From Leptospira fainei serovar Hurstbridge str. BUT 6 (GTDB lineage Bacteria > Spirochaetota > Leptospiria > Leptospirales > Leptospiraceae): DNA of 64,000 bases. The position numbers and the translations under genes are program-made. The DNA is taken from positions 496,001 to 560,000 of the forward strand of contig NZ_AKWZ02000010.1 in assembly GCF_000306235.2 (NCBI RefSeq). The letters run 5' to 3'. The notes under the pieces were generated by a model that saw nothing but the letters and a program-made list of their open reading frames with translations, had not been told where the DNA came from and did no database searches. Below, piece after piece: positions 19,701-27,630 of this stretch. Numbering within the stretch: the first letter of the stretch is position 1; the number at the start of each line of letters is the position of its first letter.

Positions 19701-19977
19701 GGTTAGAATTCGGGTGGGCCGAAAAAAGCTGGCTAAGCACGGACAAAATAGCCTGGCTTGTATCTTCCGAAGCTTTGCAGTTAAGACTAAAGAAAAGGAA
19801 AAAAAGGGAAATAAGAGATAGGAATAAACATCGGATTCCCGTAGTTCTAGGAGAAAAATTCGATTGTCTATTGAATGATAAAAATCCCAAAACCGAACCC
19901 AACTTTACTGGATAGCACAATCCAGTGATAAGCAGAACATCCATATTAGATCGGTTCTTTGCAACAAAAAATGACAA
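16747..19977 (-). CDS. Large DUF1566 / Ig-like repeat lipoprotein
   Basis: 1076 residues. A hydrophobic signal (CLFLSLISLFFLFF) ends at SLNCKAS, a probable lipidation site. Next come two calcium-binding-like loops (VDVNGDGNPDYF and DTNGDGVPDN). They are followed by several chitobiase/Ig-like repeats (PGIYGGSRTVTVVCSDN..IYTLDG and the parallel PGAGTFGTSPQNISFACVDS..IYTTDG) and a Big_5 domain (SNNSLGVASSSSRISIVFSE). Two C-terminal DUF1566 (Lcl) modules carry GLIWKTCQ..TWRLPTLAEL and GLIWELCT..TWRLPNVNEL. DUF1566 modules occur in many leptospiral surface proteins and resemble C-type-lectin-like folds. The ATG at 19977 lies long before the signal; a TTG at about codon 26 or 30 may be the true start. 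Confidence 0.8.
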   Translation of the reverse strand: MSFFVAKNRSNMDVLLITGLCYPVKLGSVLGFLSFNRQSNFSPRTTGIRCLFLSLISLFFLFFSLNCKASEDTSQAILSVLSQLFSAHPNSNPFSVGQTINLNGNAGPQALGTVVDPSNAGTAVGIALQGSGIPVLIILYNSAGNPYAVDVNGDGNPDYFLCTTQGVVTLRTGGACTGNQVIVFPGQGYDTNGDGVPDNLILSSVASDVVSPSSVISPNPGIYGGSRTVTVVCSDNIAPGNIIYTLDGTVPNFIPLIGKVMDPAATSFTIGSAGDGTYTVKYFCRDLAGNSESTIHTAVYQVNHNIPNVTITSALSSSSISINVGTLNSASLSWQSNQTGTYSLRQNATGCSDGTVISSGSVTANTPITSSILANQLTVGLNSMYLCVTAGLTGFLSFNISRDDTPPSINLNPGAGTFGTSPQNISFACVDSSSCTIVYTTDGSTPFIDPITGVVGNGLAYSNSPVSLTSGTTTLKYLARDAAGNLSSVGTSTYTINSAVATITANSYSPSSKSINASVSSTMTITWQSDLAGTYQILIGTSNCTSGGTLATGTNVGGNATAGTPIVSVLNNSNFSNGNNSVLICVANASLAPQYGSLSTTIVKDGILPTIQSSTPSNNSLGVASSSSRISIVFSESMNTNASQLPSSYLNACPASQSGTVYFEADIYDGTSLNCADVTANFTWLNSGTTLQIDLSWISFPENTKIQVTIPASSLTDVAGNALATAAQITFTTAPSPNKFGILTTGQGACWDVNGNPVPCSSTGQDGALQTGTARSYQVTTTANTSITTDSSTGLIWKTCQMDWEIHTGACTKSATPIGPWTYSVDTSGTPTKYSALNACASLNSSSYAGINTWRLPTLAELATILKYGSGVSPALDTSAFTNPTSGQASNYWVNLWTGTGNFSNPYFSWIVNLSDGSISPVTKPNSNAIMCVSAQNSNATSHTFSVNSGGGFVTDNGTGLIWELCTAGLSGSNCSSGTATTYTWQNALNRCNALTTAGKTWRLPNVNELRSIADYSKSNPSIDSITFPATVSSYYWTSTSYAQSPSNAWYVYFNNGQMNPFTSKGSTYYVRCVTN

Positions 19978-20398
19978 AAAAAGACATCAGGTTTCATCAT
20001 TTTGCATTTTTCCCGAATTGAACATTAAAAAACAGCGAATTAGCCACGCCCTCTGTGAAAGTTCTTATGTCCCAAACCTAGTCTAAGCTATATTCTCTGG
20101 ATGTCTAGAAACGGACTAGCTACATATTAATTCCCGTTTAGCGAGATGTTCTAACCAAGCCAGTTCGAAGTTTATCTTACTATGCTAAAAAATTGCGAAA
20201 TTTTCCGATTCCAAAAGACGCCAAATTGACGTAGAAATCAATCCTACTGTCCCCAAAACAAGACTCTCGAATCTACCATTCCCGAACCCAATTCCATCAA
20301 AAAGCGTCCCACCCAAAATCCCGTTTCATAAATCGAAAGGAAAAGAAATTCTTTTCAGAACAATGGATCTAAATAAAATTCCCAAAGAGGAAAATGGT
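19978..20398. other. Intergenic region between divergent lipoprotein and OmpA-type genes
   Basis: About 420 bases separating two genes transcribed away from each other, so it should hold both promoters. It is AT-rich with many short A and T runs. I saw no clear hairpin, repeat or small gene in it. Confidence 0.5.
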
Positions 20399-22243
20399 AT
20401 GAAGTTCAGGGCATGGGGGTACTATACTTTAGTTCTTTTCTCCTGTTTTTTTTCGATTGGGGCGGAGGAGAAAATAGTAGAGGGAAAGCTTCTACAGTTC
20501 GGAAAGCTCATCCATTCCGGTGAAGACTTTATCCAAATCGAATCCAACGATCTCGCGCCGGAACTTTCAAAATACCAACAGCATACCATCCGACTTTTAT
20601 GCGAAATGAAAGATCAGCATTGCATGCCATTGCGTTTCGATCTATCTCCTTTTGCCGAAGAGACCGGTATTCATCCTTGGACGTTAAAAAAAATTCCCGA
20701 CTACGTAAGTCGAAATCAATATTCGATAAACCCGACAGTAACTCCCGACGGGCGCTATTTATTTTGGACCGTATTTCGGCCCCAAGGAAGGCACGGAACT
20801 CAAAAAATTTGGTACGCGGAAAAGGACGAAAAGGGTTTCTGGAAAGACGGAAAGGAAATGCCCTACCCTTTAAATAACGATATGCCGTCAGCCGTATTAT
20901 CCGCTTTGCCCGGTGGAAACGAACTTTATGTCTTTGGAAGTTACGATGAAGAAGAACAAAGAAAGAAACTCGATGAAGAATTGGAACTTAAAAGAAAAGA
21001 AATATACCGGGATATCGACAACGACCCGAATGTTTCCGCAAAACTCGATGCGGTAGAAAAAGAGCATCGGAAAAAAAAAGAGGCTTTGGCCAAGCGCGTT
21101 CCTTTATACAAAAGCTTTCGCGAAAATGGCACATGGTCGGTTCCCAAAATAATAGATTTTCCCGGCTTTTATAATAACTATCGAAAAAGCAGTAACCCTT
21201 CTCAGGAAGTCTTTGGCGGTTCCACATTGTCTTCCTCCGGTAGAGTCATGATCTTCTCGGTTCAACGGGAAGATTCGGTCGGAAAACTCGATTTGTATAT
21301 TAGCTTCCAAAAGGAAGACGGCACTTATTCGTTCGGGCAAAGTCTTGGAAATTCGATCAATACGGAAAAGGAAGAAATGGCCCCCTTTCTCGCAAGCGAC
21401 GATCGAACTCTTTATTTTTCCAGCGACGGCCATCAAGGCATCTCGATATATGTGACTCGCAGAATAGGGAACGATTGGACTCAATGGACTAAGCCGATGG
21501 AAGTTTCGGAAAATTTGAAAGGCGTTAATTTTTTCTCGATCCCCGCCAACAGTAAATGGGCTTACGTCAGCAAAGATGGAAAATTATATATGGCGTATCT
21601 ACCTAAGGATTTCCGTCCGAATTCCGTCGTCGTAGTAAACGGAAAAGTATCTGATGAAAACGGAAATCCGATTTCCGCCGAAATACATTACGAATCTTTA
21701 ACTAATTTCAAGGAACTCGGCGTCGCAAAAAGCGACCCTAAAACGGGAACTTTCAGCCTAGTACTCCCTTACGGTGAGAAATACGGATTTTTTGCGAAGA
21801 AGGAAGGATTTCTTACCGTCTCTCGAAACTTGAATTTAGGAATTTCATCCGATCAGGAAAAAGTCGACGTCGAGTTCGTGTTACCTTCCATTGCGATCGG
21901 CCGACAAATTCAACTGAATAATTTATTCTTCGAAACTAAAAAATTCGAAATTTCGAAAGAGTCCGAACCGGAACTGAATCGACTTGCGGAATTATTGAAG
22001 TCGAATTCGAATTTAAAAATTCTTGTGGAAGGACATACCGACAACGTAGGTAAAAAATCGGACAATCAAATTCTTTCCGAAAATCGGGCAAATGCTATCT
22101 CGGAATATCTTAAAGTGAAACACGGAATCAACCAAGATCGAGTGCAGACCAAAGGTTACGGAGATTCTCAACCGATTTCGTCCAACGAAACCCCGGAAGG
22201 TCGACAAAAAAACCGGCGAGTCGTTTTCCAAATTATAGAATAA
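20399..22243 (+). CDS. OmpA-family outer-membrane protein with a PD40 beta-propeller
   Basis: 614 residues. A signal peptide (MKFRAWGYYTLVLFSCFFSIGA) is followed by a WD40-like PD40 propeller (residues about 95-410; repeats such as NPTVTPDGRYLFWTVF and PFLASDDRTLYFSSDG). A carboxypeptidase-regulatory-like beta domain (VVNGKVSDENGNPISAEI) is next, then a C-terminal OmpA domain (EGHTDNVGKKSDNQILSENRANAI..VQTKGYGDSQP) with the peptidoglycan-binding Asp and Arg positions present. A Lys/Glu-rich coiled insertion near residues 190-235 interrupts the propeller. AGAGGA upstream supports the ATG at 20399 rather than the in-frame ATG at 20363. It probably ties the outer membrane to the wall. Confidence 0.9.
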   Translation: MKFRAWGYYTLVLFSCFFSIGAEEKIVEGKLLQFGKLIHSGEDFIQIESNDLAPELSKYQQHTIRLLCEMKDQHCMPLRFDLSPFAEETGIHPWTLKKIPDYVSRNQYSINPTVTPDGRYLFWTVFRPQGRHGTQKIWYAEKDEKGFWKDGKEMPYPLNNDMPSAVLSALPGGNELYVFGSYDEEEQRKKLDEELELKRKEIYRDIDNDPNVSAKLDAVEKEHRKKKEALAKRVPLYKSFRENGTWSVPKIIDFPGFYNNYRKSSNPSQEVFGGSTLSSSGRVMIFSVQREDSVGKLDLYISFQKEDGTYSFGQSLGNSINTEKEEMAPFLASDDRTLYFSSDGHQGISIYVTRRIGNDWTQWTKPMEVSENLKGVNFFSIPANSKWAYVSKDGKLYMAYLPKDFRPNSVVVVNGKVSDENGNPISAEIHYESLTNFKELGVAKSDPKTGTFSLVLPYGEKYGFFAKKEGFLTVSRNLNLGISSDQEKVDVEFVLPSIAIGRQIQLNNLFFETKKFEISKESEPELNRLAELLKSNSNLKILVEGHTDNVGKKSDNQILSENRANAISEYLKVKHGINQDRVQTKGYGDSQPISSNETPEGRQKNRRVVFQIIE

Positions 22244-22429
22244 TCGATCTTAACTAAATCATGGCGTCGTTTGCGATTGCAAAAGAAAGTCGTAGAACGA
22301 CCCGTTTGTTTCGAACCCTAACCGAATTGCACGATCTTAATCGAAAATTCTACCTAGTTCGATAAACGAACTTTTCATGAATTCGCTTAAACTAAGGATA
22401 AACGCACAATAGACAAACCGCCCGAGGGT

Positions 22430-23248
22430 CTATTCGTTCAAGAGAAACTTATTAAATTCTTCTTCCGAAAAGCGGTAAGGACGCTTTGAATGAAGATTCA
22501 TAAAAAGACCGTAAAAATTTCCGCGACATACGTGAACGTTTCCGTTTTCCCTAAAAATATCCTGAACGATGACCAGCCGGTTCTTTTCCCCTCTTTCAAA
22601 TCTAGTTCGAACTGAAATCGTCTCCGGAAAATGAAGGGAATCGAAATATTCGATGGTTGCCTTATAAATTACGGGCCCAATTCCATCTTTATTCATTTTA
22701 TTTAAATCGATTCCCACCTTCCAGAATGACTTAATTCTCGCATCGTCAAAATAATACTGCAAGGCGGAAAGAAACGGATGATTTTCCGGACTCATGTCCG
22801 TCCATCGAATATCGATACTGTGATCGAAGTATTTAATCGCTTCGTATCCCGGCGATCGTGACTTCTTTTCAGGATCGACGGATCTAAATCTAGCGACGGC
22901 CACAAGCACGTTGTCGGATTGCCGATACATCTCTTGAACGATCTCAAATTTGGCCGTCTTAGATTGCGGCAGAAAAGTTACGATTCTTGCCGAATTCGGA
23001 TGCCGCAGCTCCGCTTTATATTCCAGAGACACGGATCCGAATGGAGACGGCAATTTTTCGGAATTATTGCCGGAAAACCAATCTTCGTCCGACTCGGAAA
23101 TCGCCGCAATACGCGCTTCCTCGAAATAGCTTTGGTAGGTTCCGTTATTGACATGTCCGTTTGCGTCCAAATCGACGCGGCGAACCTGAACATCAAACAC
23201 ATGCGTGCGGAGATTGCTTGTTTCTCGCAAAATTTCTAGAGTTTCCAT
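22430..23248 (-). CDS. Double-hotdog acyl thioesterase
   Basis: 272 residues with two consecutive hotdog-fold halves. The first has VRRVDLDANGHVNNGTYQSYFEEARI (about residues 22-47) with the Asp-x-Asn-x-His-x-N-N-x-x-Y signature of 4HBT/acyl-ACP thioesterases. The second has DIRWTDMSPENHPFLSALQYYFDDARI in the matching position with weaker motifs. The enzyme is expected to hydrolyse acyl-CoA or acyl-ACP thioesters in the cytoplasm. GGAGG seven bases before the ATG at 23248 fixes the start, although the frame is open further upstream. It is divergent from the TetR gene, and both twin operators lie between them, so it is probably that regulator's target. Confidence 0.85.
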   Translation of the reverse strand: METLEILRETSNLRTHVFDVQVRRVDLDANGHVNNGTYQSYFEEARIAAISESDEDWFSGNNSEKLPSPFGSVSLEYKAELRHPNSARIVTFLPQSKTAKFEIVQEMYRQSDNVLVAVARFRSVDPEKKSRSPGYEAIKYFDHSIDIRWTDMSPENHPFLSALQYYFDDARIKSFWKVGIDLNKMNKDGIGPVIYKATIEYFDSLHFPETISVRTRFERGEKNRLVIVQDIFRENGNVHVCRGNFYGLFMNLHSKRPYRFSEEEFNKFLLNE

Positions 23249-23265
23249 AAATGCCTCCGAACCGA

Positions 23266-23283
23266 GTAGACTAACTTGTCTAC
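23266..23283. promoter_or_regulatory. Operator 1 of the TetR/thioesterase divergent promoter
   Basis: GTAGAC-N6-GTCTAC, an exact 6-base inverted repeat with a 6-base spacer. The same half-sites and spacer occur in operator 2, with the two centres exactly 40 bases apart. It lies 18-35 bases before the thioesterase ATG, where a bound repressor would block its transcription. Confidence 0.75.
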
Positions 23284-23294
23284 CCACAGGGATA

Positions 23295-23334
23295 CCATAA
23301 AACAGGTAGACAAATCTGTCTACCTGTTTTATGG
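23295..23334. promoter_or_regulatory. Operator 2: 18-base-arm palindrome with the GTAGAC-N6-GTCTAC core
   Basis: A perfect inverted repeat with 18-base arms (CCATAAAACAGGTAGACA and its complement) around a 4-base spacer AATC. The core 23306-23323 repeats the half-sites and spacing of operator 1. It lies just before the TetR coding start at 23355 and overlaps the alternative ATG at 23331. The likely ligand is the TetR protein encoded next to it, giving autoregulation and control of the thioesterase. Confidence 0.8.
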
Positions 23335-23354
23335 TCGAGATCGGGTATTTTAAT

Positions 23355-23972
23355 ATGGATGATAAAACGAAGCCGTCGTCTTCGACGTATAGTTCGGCGC
23401 GAGACAGAATTATGTCGGCGGCTTTGCAACTTTTCTATACAAAGGGATATCCGAACACTGGAATCAATGAAATTCTAGAAACTGCGGGTTCTTTCAAGAA
23501 AACTCTCTATATCCACTTTCCGTCCAAAAGAGATTTAGGAAAGTCTTATCTGTCTCTTCAGGAAGCGTCCATCTTGTCCCTCGTTGAAAGAATTATGAAG
23601 AGGGAAAGAATATATTCAAAATTTATTAAGTCTTGGATTAGAGTCGTAAAGCGGGGTATTAAAACATACTATCAATTCGGCTGTCCGATTGCGAACTTTG
23701 CCAATCAAACTCACGAAGACGATGAATTTCGAAACTTAACGACCGATTTTATCCATCGATGGCAAAAACTTTTCGAAAATTACCTTTCGGAAATAAGAAC
23801 TCGAAATAGAAACAAGGCGACGCGTGAACAAATTCGAGACGTGGCGGAAACGATTCTATTGTACTACCAAGGAGCAATGCAATTATACGGAATGAGCGGA
23901 GATGTGAAATACCTGAATAAATTGGAAAAGCAACTTTTAAAACTCAAAGATGAGTTAGGATCGTTTGCCTAA
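23355..23972 (+). CDS. TetR/AcrR-family transcriptional regulator
   Basis: 205 residues. The N-terminal TetR helix-turn-helix is clear: ARDRIMSAALQLFYTKGYPNTGINEIL, then a turn, then TLYIHFPSKRDLGKSYL. The C-terminal helical domain would bind a ligand, and the neighbour suggests an acyl-CoA or fatty acid. The frame is open from an ATG at 23331, but that codon lies inside the operator palindrome; the ATG at 23355 leaves the palindrome upstream and is preferred, with only a weak GAG upstream. It is divergent from the thioesterase and converges on the MarR gene with an 18-base 3' overlap. Confidence 0.88.
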   Translation: MDDKTKPSSSTYSSARDRIMSAALQLFYTKGYPNTGINEILETAGSFKKTLYIHFPSKRDLGKSYLSLQEASILSLVERIMKRERIYSKFIKSWIRVVKRGIKTYYQFGCPIANFANQTHEDDEFRNLTTDFIHRWQKLFENYLSEIRTRNRNKATREQIRDVAETILLYYQGAMQLYGMSGDVKYLNKLEKQLLKLKDELGSFA

Positions 23973-24446
23973 TTTCAATTTTTTAACGTGATCCATCTGC
24001 TCGAATTGAGCCGCTCTTGATTCTATCAAGAATTGTTGAATGACTTTCAATTCTTCGACGGTATACTTTGAAAGCAGTCTTTTACCTACTTCGAAGAACG
24101 GCCCCCAAATCATTCCCACATTGTTTTCTCCTTTTTTTGTGGGCTCCAAAAGGATTCCACGCCTATCGTTCGGATCCGGCACTCTTTTCGCGTAGCCGGC
24201 TTTCTCAATTCGATCTAAGGCGGTCGTCATCGCACCTCGAGTCAAACCGGTGATTCTAGCAATCTCGCCGGCCGATACCGATCCGTTCTTAAAGATGATT
24301 GCCAGACATTTTAAATCCGTGCGATTCAATCCTAGAACCTCGGCAGCTGCATCGTCAAACGCTTCAGTTGCTTCCTGAAACAGTTGGACGGCTTGACCGA
24401 TTGCATGAATGTATTCGCTTTTAGTTACTTCTCGATTGGTCATCAT
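23955..24446 (-). CDS. MarR-family transcriptional regulator
   Basis: 163 residues with a MarR winged helix: LNRTDLKCLAIIFKNGSVSAGEIARITGLTRGAMTTALDRIEKAGYAKRVPDPNDRRGILLEPT shows recognition helix, wing and the conserved DxRxxxL-type segment (D-PNDRRG). The flanking helices form the dimer interface. ATGs at 24446 and 24443 are equally placed. The 3' end overlaps the TetR gene by 18 bases on the opposite strand. A 19-base-arm inverted repeat lies between this gene and the small membrane protein gene, so that divergent pair is its likely regulon. Confidence 0.9.
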   Translation of the reverse strand: MMTNREVTKSEYIHAIGQAVQLFQEATEAFDDAAAEVLGLNRTDLKCLAIIFKNGSVSAGEIARITGLTRGAMTTALDRIEKAGYAKRVPDPNDRRGILLEPTKKGENNVGMIWGPFFEVGKRLLSKYTVEELKVIQQFLIESRAAQFEQMDHVKKLKLGKRS

Positions 24447-24599
24447 TCATTAGCCAATAATGCTCATTGAGACGGTTCCCCTCGAGTTTTCTCAACCTTT
24501 TATTTTTTAAAGAAAAATATCCTCGGTCCTGTTCCCCATACTTTTCTTAAAACCGATAAATTTTAGCAAAAAAAGAGTTGACTATCTCTCAGAATGTTT

Positions 24600-24654
24600 G
24601 ATTTCCATATAGTTAGATTTTATTACTATTTACATATCTAACTATATGGAAATC
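24600..24654. promoter_or_regulatory. Long inverted repeat in the MarR/small-protein divergent region
   Basis: Perfect 19-base arms (GATTTCCATATAGTTAGAT at 24600-24618 and its complement at 24636-24654) separated by a 17-base AT-rich spacer. It lies about 150 bases from the MarR ATG and 80 bases before the small membrane protein ATG. MarR proteins bind AT-rich palindromes, so an operator is the simplest reading. No T-run follows, so a terminator is unlikely. Confidence 0.7.
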
Positions 24655-24733
24655 GGTCCGATGGAAATTCTATAGCTCTCGGCCATTATGAATAGGAAGT
24701 AAAATACGATGATTGACAAAGGAGATTAAAACG

Positions 24734-24925
24734 ATGGAAGAAAGCGATGAAATGAAATACGCCGAGATGTTCAGCAAATGGTACAGTTGGGGGTCCCCGG
24801 TCGGTCTGGGAATTTTCTTTATCAGCCTCGCGATTTCAACGATGCTGATTTGCACCGCCGTTAAGAAGCTGATGGAAGTCGGCCAAAAAGGATTCGAGAT
24901 CGAACAGAAAATTAATAAAGAATAA
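24734..24925 (+). CDS. Small single-pass membrane protein
   Basis: 63 residues. A polar N-terminus (MEESDEMKYAEMFSKW) is followed by one membrane segment (VGLGIFFISLAISTMLICTAV, about residues 25-43) and a charged Lys/Glu tail. I do not recognise a family. AAAGGAG lies nine bases before the ATG at 24734, so translation is well supported despite the small size; an in-frame TTG at 24713 overlaps that site and is not the start. The gene is divergent from the MarR gene across the long palindrome, which suggests that MarR controls it. Confidence 0.65.
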   Translation: MEESDEMKYAEMFSKWYSWGSPVGLGIFFISLAISTMLICTAVKKLMEVGQKGFEIEQKINKE

Positions 24926-25011
24926 TATACCTTTTTTGGCGCCTTAAGAAGCCGACATTCCGCCTTTCTGGAGCGGAATGTCGACGACTATCCCGAATCG
25001 GACCTGCGGAG

Positions 25012-25710
25012 TTAATTTGAGTCGTCAGCCTTATTTTTAAAATAGAATGGAAGATAAAGGATGCAAAACAAGGCCGATCCGATAATTTGCATATTGACCA
25101 CATAAACAGGCCAGCTACCTAGATGATCGATCAACGATGGATTGTTTGGCTTCTCCATTAAATAACCGTAATTTGTCTTAAACGAATAATCGATGAGTAT
25201 TGCTGATAGAAAATACGTTTGAGAGATAAGGATCACACGGGGAACCGCCCATCGTTGGGGATATAGCTTTAGGCCTAAGACCACATACAGCGCACCGATA
25301 ACTAATCCGGAATGAGCGATAAAAAATATGAAAAAATAAATGTGCGGAAAGGAAACTTGTAAATCCGGAGTGACTACGCCGTTGATTGAACCGGCTAAAA
25401 CCCAAAAATAAGATAGTTCTGCCATCATTTTATTCCGCGTCAAAAGAGCGATGCATGTGACGATTATCGCCCAATCGCAAAATTCCATCGGAAGATCATA
25501 TCGAATGTCCCAGTAACCTAAGTTGATTCTGTAGGCGACGTAAACGGCGTAATTCAGGATTAGAATCGACGCAATGAACTGCCCAATCCTCTTCGGAAGC
25601 GAGCTATTAGAAGTTCTCCTCGCCATATAAACCAAAACCGCCAAAACAAGGAAAGTTCCGAATAAGACAAAAATATGCGTGATCGACCAATGCTCAAACC
25701 GAGATTCCAA
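25012..25710 (-). CDS. YwaF-type integral membrane protein (TIGR02206 family)
   Basis: 232 residues with about six transmembrane helices. Family-typical segments are present: YDLPMEFCDWAIIVTCIALL, AELSYFWVLAGSINGVVTPDL, and TNYGYLMEKPNNPSLIDHLG. These agree with TIGR02206/YwaF proteins, whose function is not established. The start is a TTG at 25710 with a strong GGGGG five bases upstream. It is divergent from the helicase gene across about 165 bases. Confidence 0.85.
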   Translation of the reverse strand: MESRFEHWSITHIFVLFGTFLVLAVLVYMARRTSNSSLPKRIGQFIASILILNYAVYVAYRINLGYWDIRYDLPMEFCDWAIIVTCIALLTRNKMMAELSYFWVLAGSINGVVTPDLQVSFPHIYFFIFFIAHSGLVIGALYVVLGLKLYPQRWAVPRVILISQTYFLSAILIDYSFKTNYGYLMEKPNNPSLIDHLGSWPVYVVNMQIIGSALFCILYLPFYFKNKADDSN

Positions 25711-25876
25711 ACCGGCCCCCTAAATTATATTTTTCTAATTACCAATGCGCAATATCGCGCATATGAATTTTTTATCCGCTCCATAAGATGCGTTTCAAAA
25801 AAGAAAGTCGTTCGATACGCTCCTACAGAAGAAAATCCGACGATCAAGAGAATGAAACGTTTACACGTACATTCAA

Positions 25877-27169
25877 ATGCAAAGATCGAAATTCAATACC
25901 GCTCAGCAACAGATTATAAGGGATACTTCTCAATACATTCAAGTAATAGCCGCAGCCGGATCCGGAAAAACGAGCACCATGGTCGGCTATGTGGAAAGGT
26001 GCATTTCGGAGGGAACTGCTCCACAAGAAATTCTTGTACTTAGTTTTACGAGAAAGGCCGCGGGGGAAATCAAGCACAGAATTCAAATCAATACCGGACA
26101 AAAGGGAGTTCGAGTTCATACCTTTCACTCCTTTTGTTTTCAATCTCTGGCAAGATATCATCCGGATTTTCGGAGAAAGACGCCCCGCATTTTACTGCCA
26201 TCGGAACGAAACGCTTTTTTTCGAAACTGGTTTCGGAAAGACCCGTCTCTGATCGGCGGAATTCCGTACGAGTTGCTTACGAATGCTTCCGCTCTACCTG
26301 AGGAATTTCCGAAAGATTGGTTACCGATATTGCATACTGAATACGCTAAGTTCAAGAAAGATCAGGGTAAGGTGGATTTCGACGACCTTGTCGCCATATT
26401 TCTGCAGGCTTTAGAAACGAAAGAAACCTGGACGGAAGCCCCTAGATCCTTTCTTAGAAGAATCTTGGTCGACGAATTCCAAGATACGAATCAGGAACAG
26501 TTAACATTCCTAAAGCTTTTATCCGACACCGCTTCAATTTTAGTCGTGGGCGACGACTCACAAAGCATATATTCTTTCCGAGGCTCGAACGTTCGATTAT
26601 TTCTTGATTACCCTAAGCTCTTTCAGGGAACTCATCAGCATGCGCTAATTACCAACTACCGTTCTCTACCGAAAATCGTGGAAATCTCCGCAATTCCGAT
26701 TGAGAAAAATAAAAGTAAAATCCCGAAGCTTGTACAAGCTCATCGTTCGGGAAAAGCGTTAGTAGGCCGCGTTATGATAAACAAAATCAGCGATCTTTTT
26801 CCCTTTCTGGGTCAAGCGTATCGATTCAGTCGAGGTGAATTAAAAATTCTCTGCCGCTCCAATCACCGCATCAGAGAATATGTACGTGCTGGCGTTCCGG
26901 AAGAACTTCTAATGACCATTCATGCGTCGAAAGGTCTTGAATTTCATACCGTTTTTGTGGATATCGCCGACGGTTGGAACGTAAAACGTAACTCTCCGCA
27001 AGAAATCCTGGAAGAAGAGCACCGAATCCTCTATGTGGCATTGTCTCGGGCCAAAGACAGCTTAGTAATAATTGGATCCGCTAGAAATTCCGAGAAGGAG
27101 ACCGCCGAAGATCTTTTCTTCTCCTATTTTGCAAAAGCCCTTCCGACATGGAAAAAACCTCCAAGATAA
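25877..27169 (+). CDS. Compact UvrD/Rep-like DNA helicase
   Basis: 430 residues, well short of the 650-750 usual for UvrD/Rep. All superfamily 1A motifs are nevertheless visible: Walker A AAAGSGKT (residues about 25-32), Ia LVLSFTRKAAGEI, II LVDEFQDTN, III VGDDSQSIYSFRG, IV ITNYRSLP, V TIHASKGLEFHTVFVD, and VI ILYVALSRAKDSL. The missing length is mainly in the 1B/2B insertions, so this is a stripped-down 3'-5' translocase, not a broken gene. It should be an ATP-dependent DNA motor in repair or replication-conflict handling. No operon partner is evident. Confidence 0.88.
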   Translation: MQRSKFNTAQQQIIRDTSQYIQVIAAAGSGKTSTMVGYVERCISEGTAPQEILVLSFTRKAAGEIKHRIQINTGQKGVRVHTFHSFCFQSLARYHPDFRRKTPRILLPSERNAFFRNWFRKDPSLIGGIPYELLTNASALPEEFPKDWLPILHTEYAKFKKDQGKVDFDDLVAIFLQALETKETWTEAPRSFLRRILVDEFQDTNQEQLTFLKLLSDTASILVVGDDSQSIYSFRGSNVRLFLDYPKLFQGTHQHALITNYRSLPKIVEISAIPIEKNKSKIPKLVQAHRSGKALVGRVMINKISDLFPFLGQAYRFSRGELKILCRSNHRIREYVRAGVPEELLMTIHASKGLEFHTVFVDIADGWNVKRNSPQEILEEEHRILYVALSRAKDSLVIIGSARNSEKETAEDLFFSYFAKALPTWKKPPR

Positions 27170-27229
27170 ACGCGTCTTATACTTTGCATTTATCGAACGT
27201 AATAAAATTTTGGATCGAGGATAGAGTTA

Positions 27230-27529
27230 ATGAAATTTTTCTTAATCGAGTTACTATATACCGTTCCCCTGGAAAAAATCGACGGGGCAGTCGTCGAGCA
27301 CCGTAATTTTTTACAAACCTTATACGACAAAGGAATTCTGCTTCTCTCTGGCCCTAAGGAGCCTCGGGTCGGAGGATTGATCGTAGGAAAGTCAAAATCT
27401 TTGCAGGAAATCCAAGATATTTTCCGGAATGATCCGTTTCAAAAATACGATTTTGCAAACTACAAATTCACCGAATTTTCTCCGGTAAAACACCAAGCAT
27501 ATATCGCTGATTGGATCGGACAAAAATAG
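27230..27529 (+). CDS. YciI-like protein
   Basis: 99 residues, the usual length for the YciI family. It has MKFFLIELLYTVPLEKIDGAVVEHRNFLQTLYDKGILLLSGPKEP, with the conserved His of HRNFL and the S-GP motif, followed by IVGKSKSLQEIQDIFRNDPFQKYDFANYKFTEF. Family members have a ferredoxin-like dimeric fold; a putative active site with His/Asp is known, but the reaction is generally unknown. GAGGAT precedes the ATG at 27230. It follows the helicase gene by 60 bases on the same strand and may be cotranscribed. Confidence 0.85.
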   Translation: MKFFLIELLYTVPLEKIDGAVVEHRNFLQTLYDKGILLLSGPKEPRVGGLIVGKSKSLQEIQDIFRNDPFQKYDFANYKFTEFSPVKHQAYIADWIGQK

Positions 27530-27581
27530 AACGCTGCTACTGATGATTCGTTACGTTTCCGGAAACTAAAAAAACCGACCT

Positions 27582-27601
27582 CCCGCTCAGTAATGAGCGG
27601 G
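27582..27601 (-). terminator. Hairpin terminator candidate for the PF10118 gene pair
   Basis: CCCGCTCA-GTAA-TGAGCGGG is a perfect 8-base stem. On the minus strand it is followed after eight bases by a run of T (complement of the A run at 27568-27574). It lies about 30 bases past the stop of the minus-strand hydrolase gene. The T-run is not immediately adjacent, so confidence is moderate. Confidence 0.5.
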
Positions 27602-27630
27602 AAGAGCGGAGCAAGTGGATTGGATGGGTG

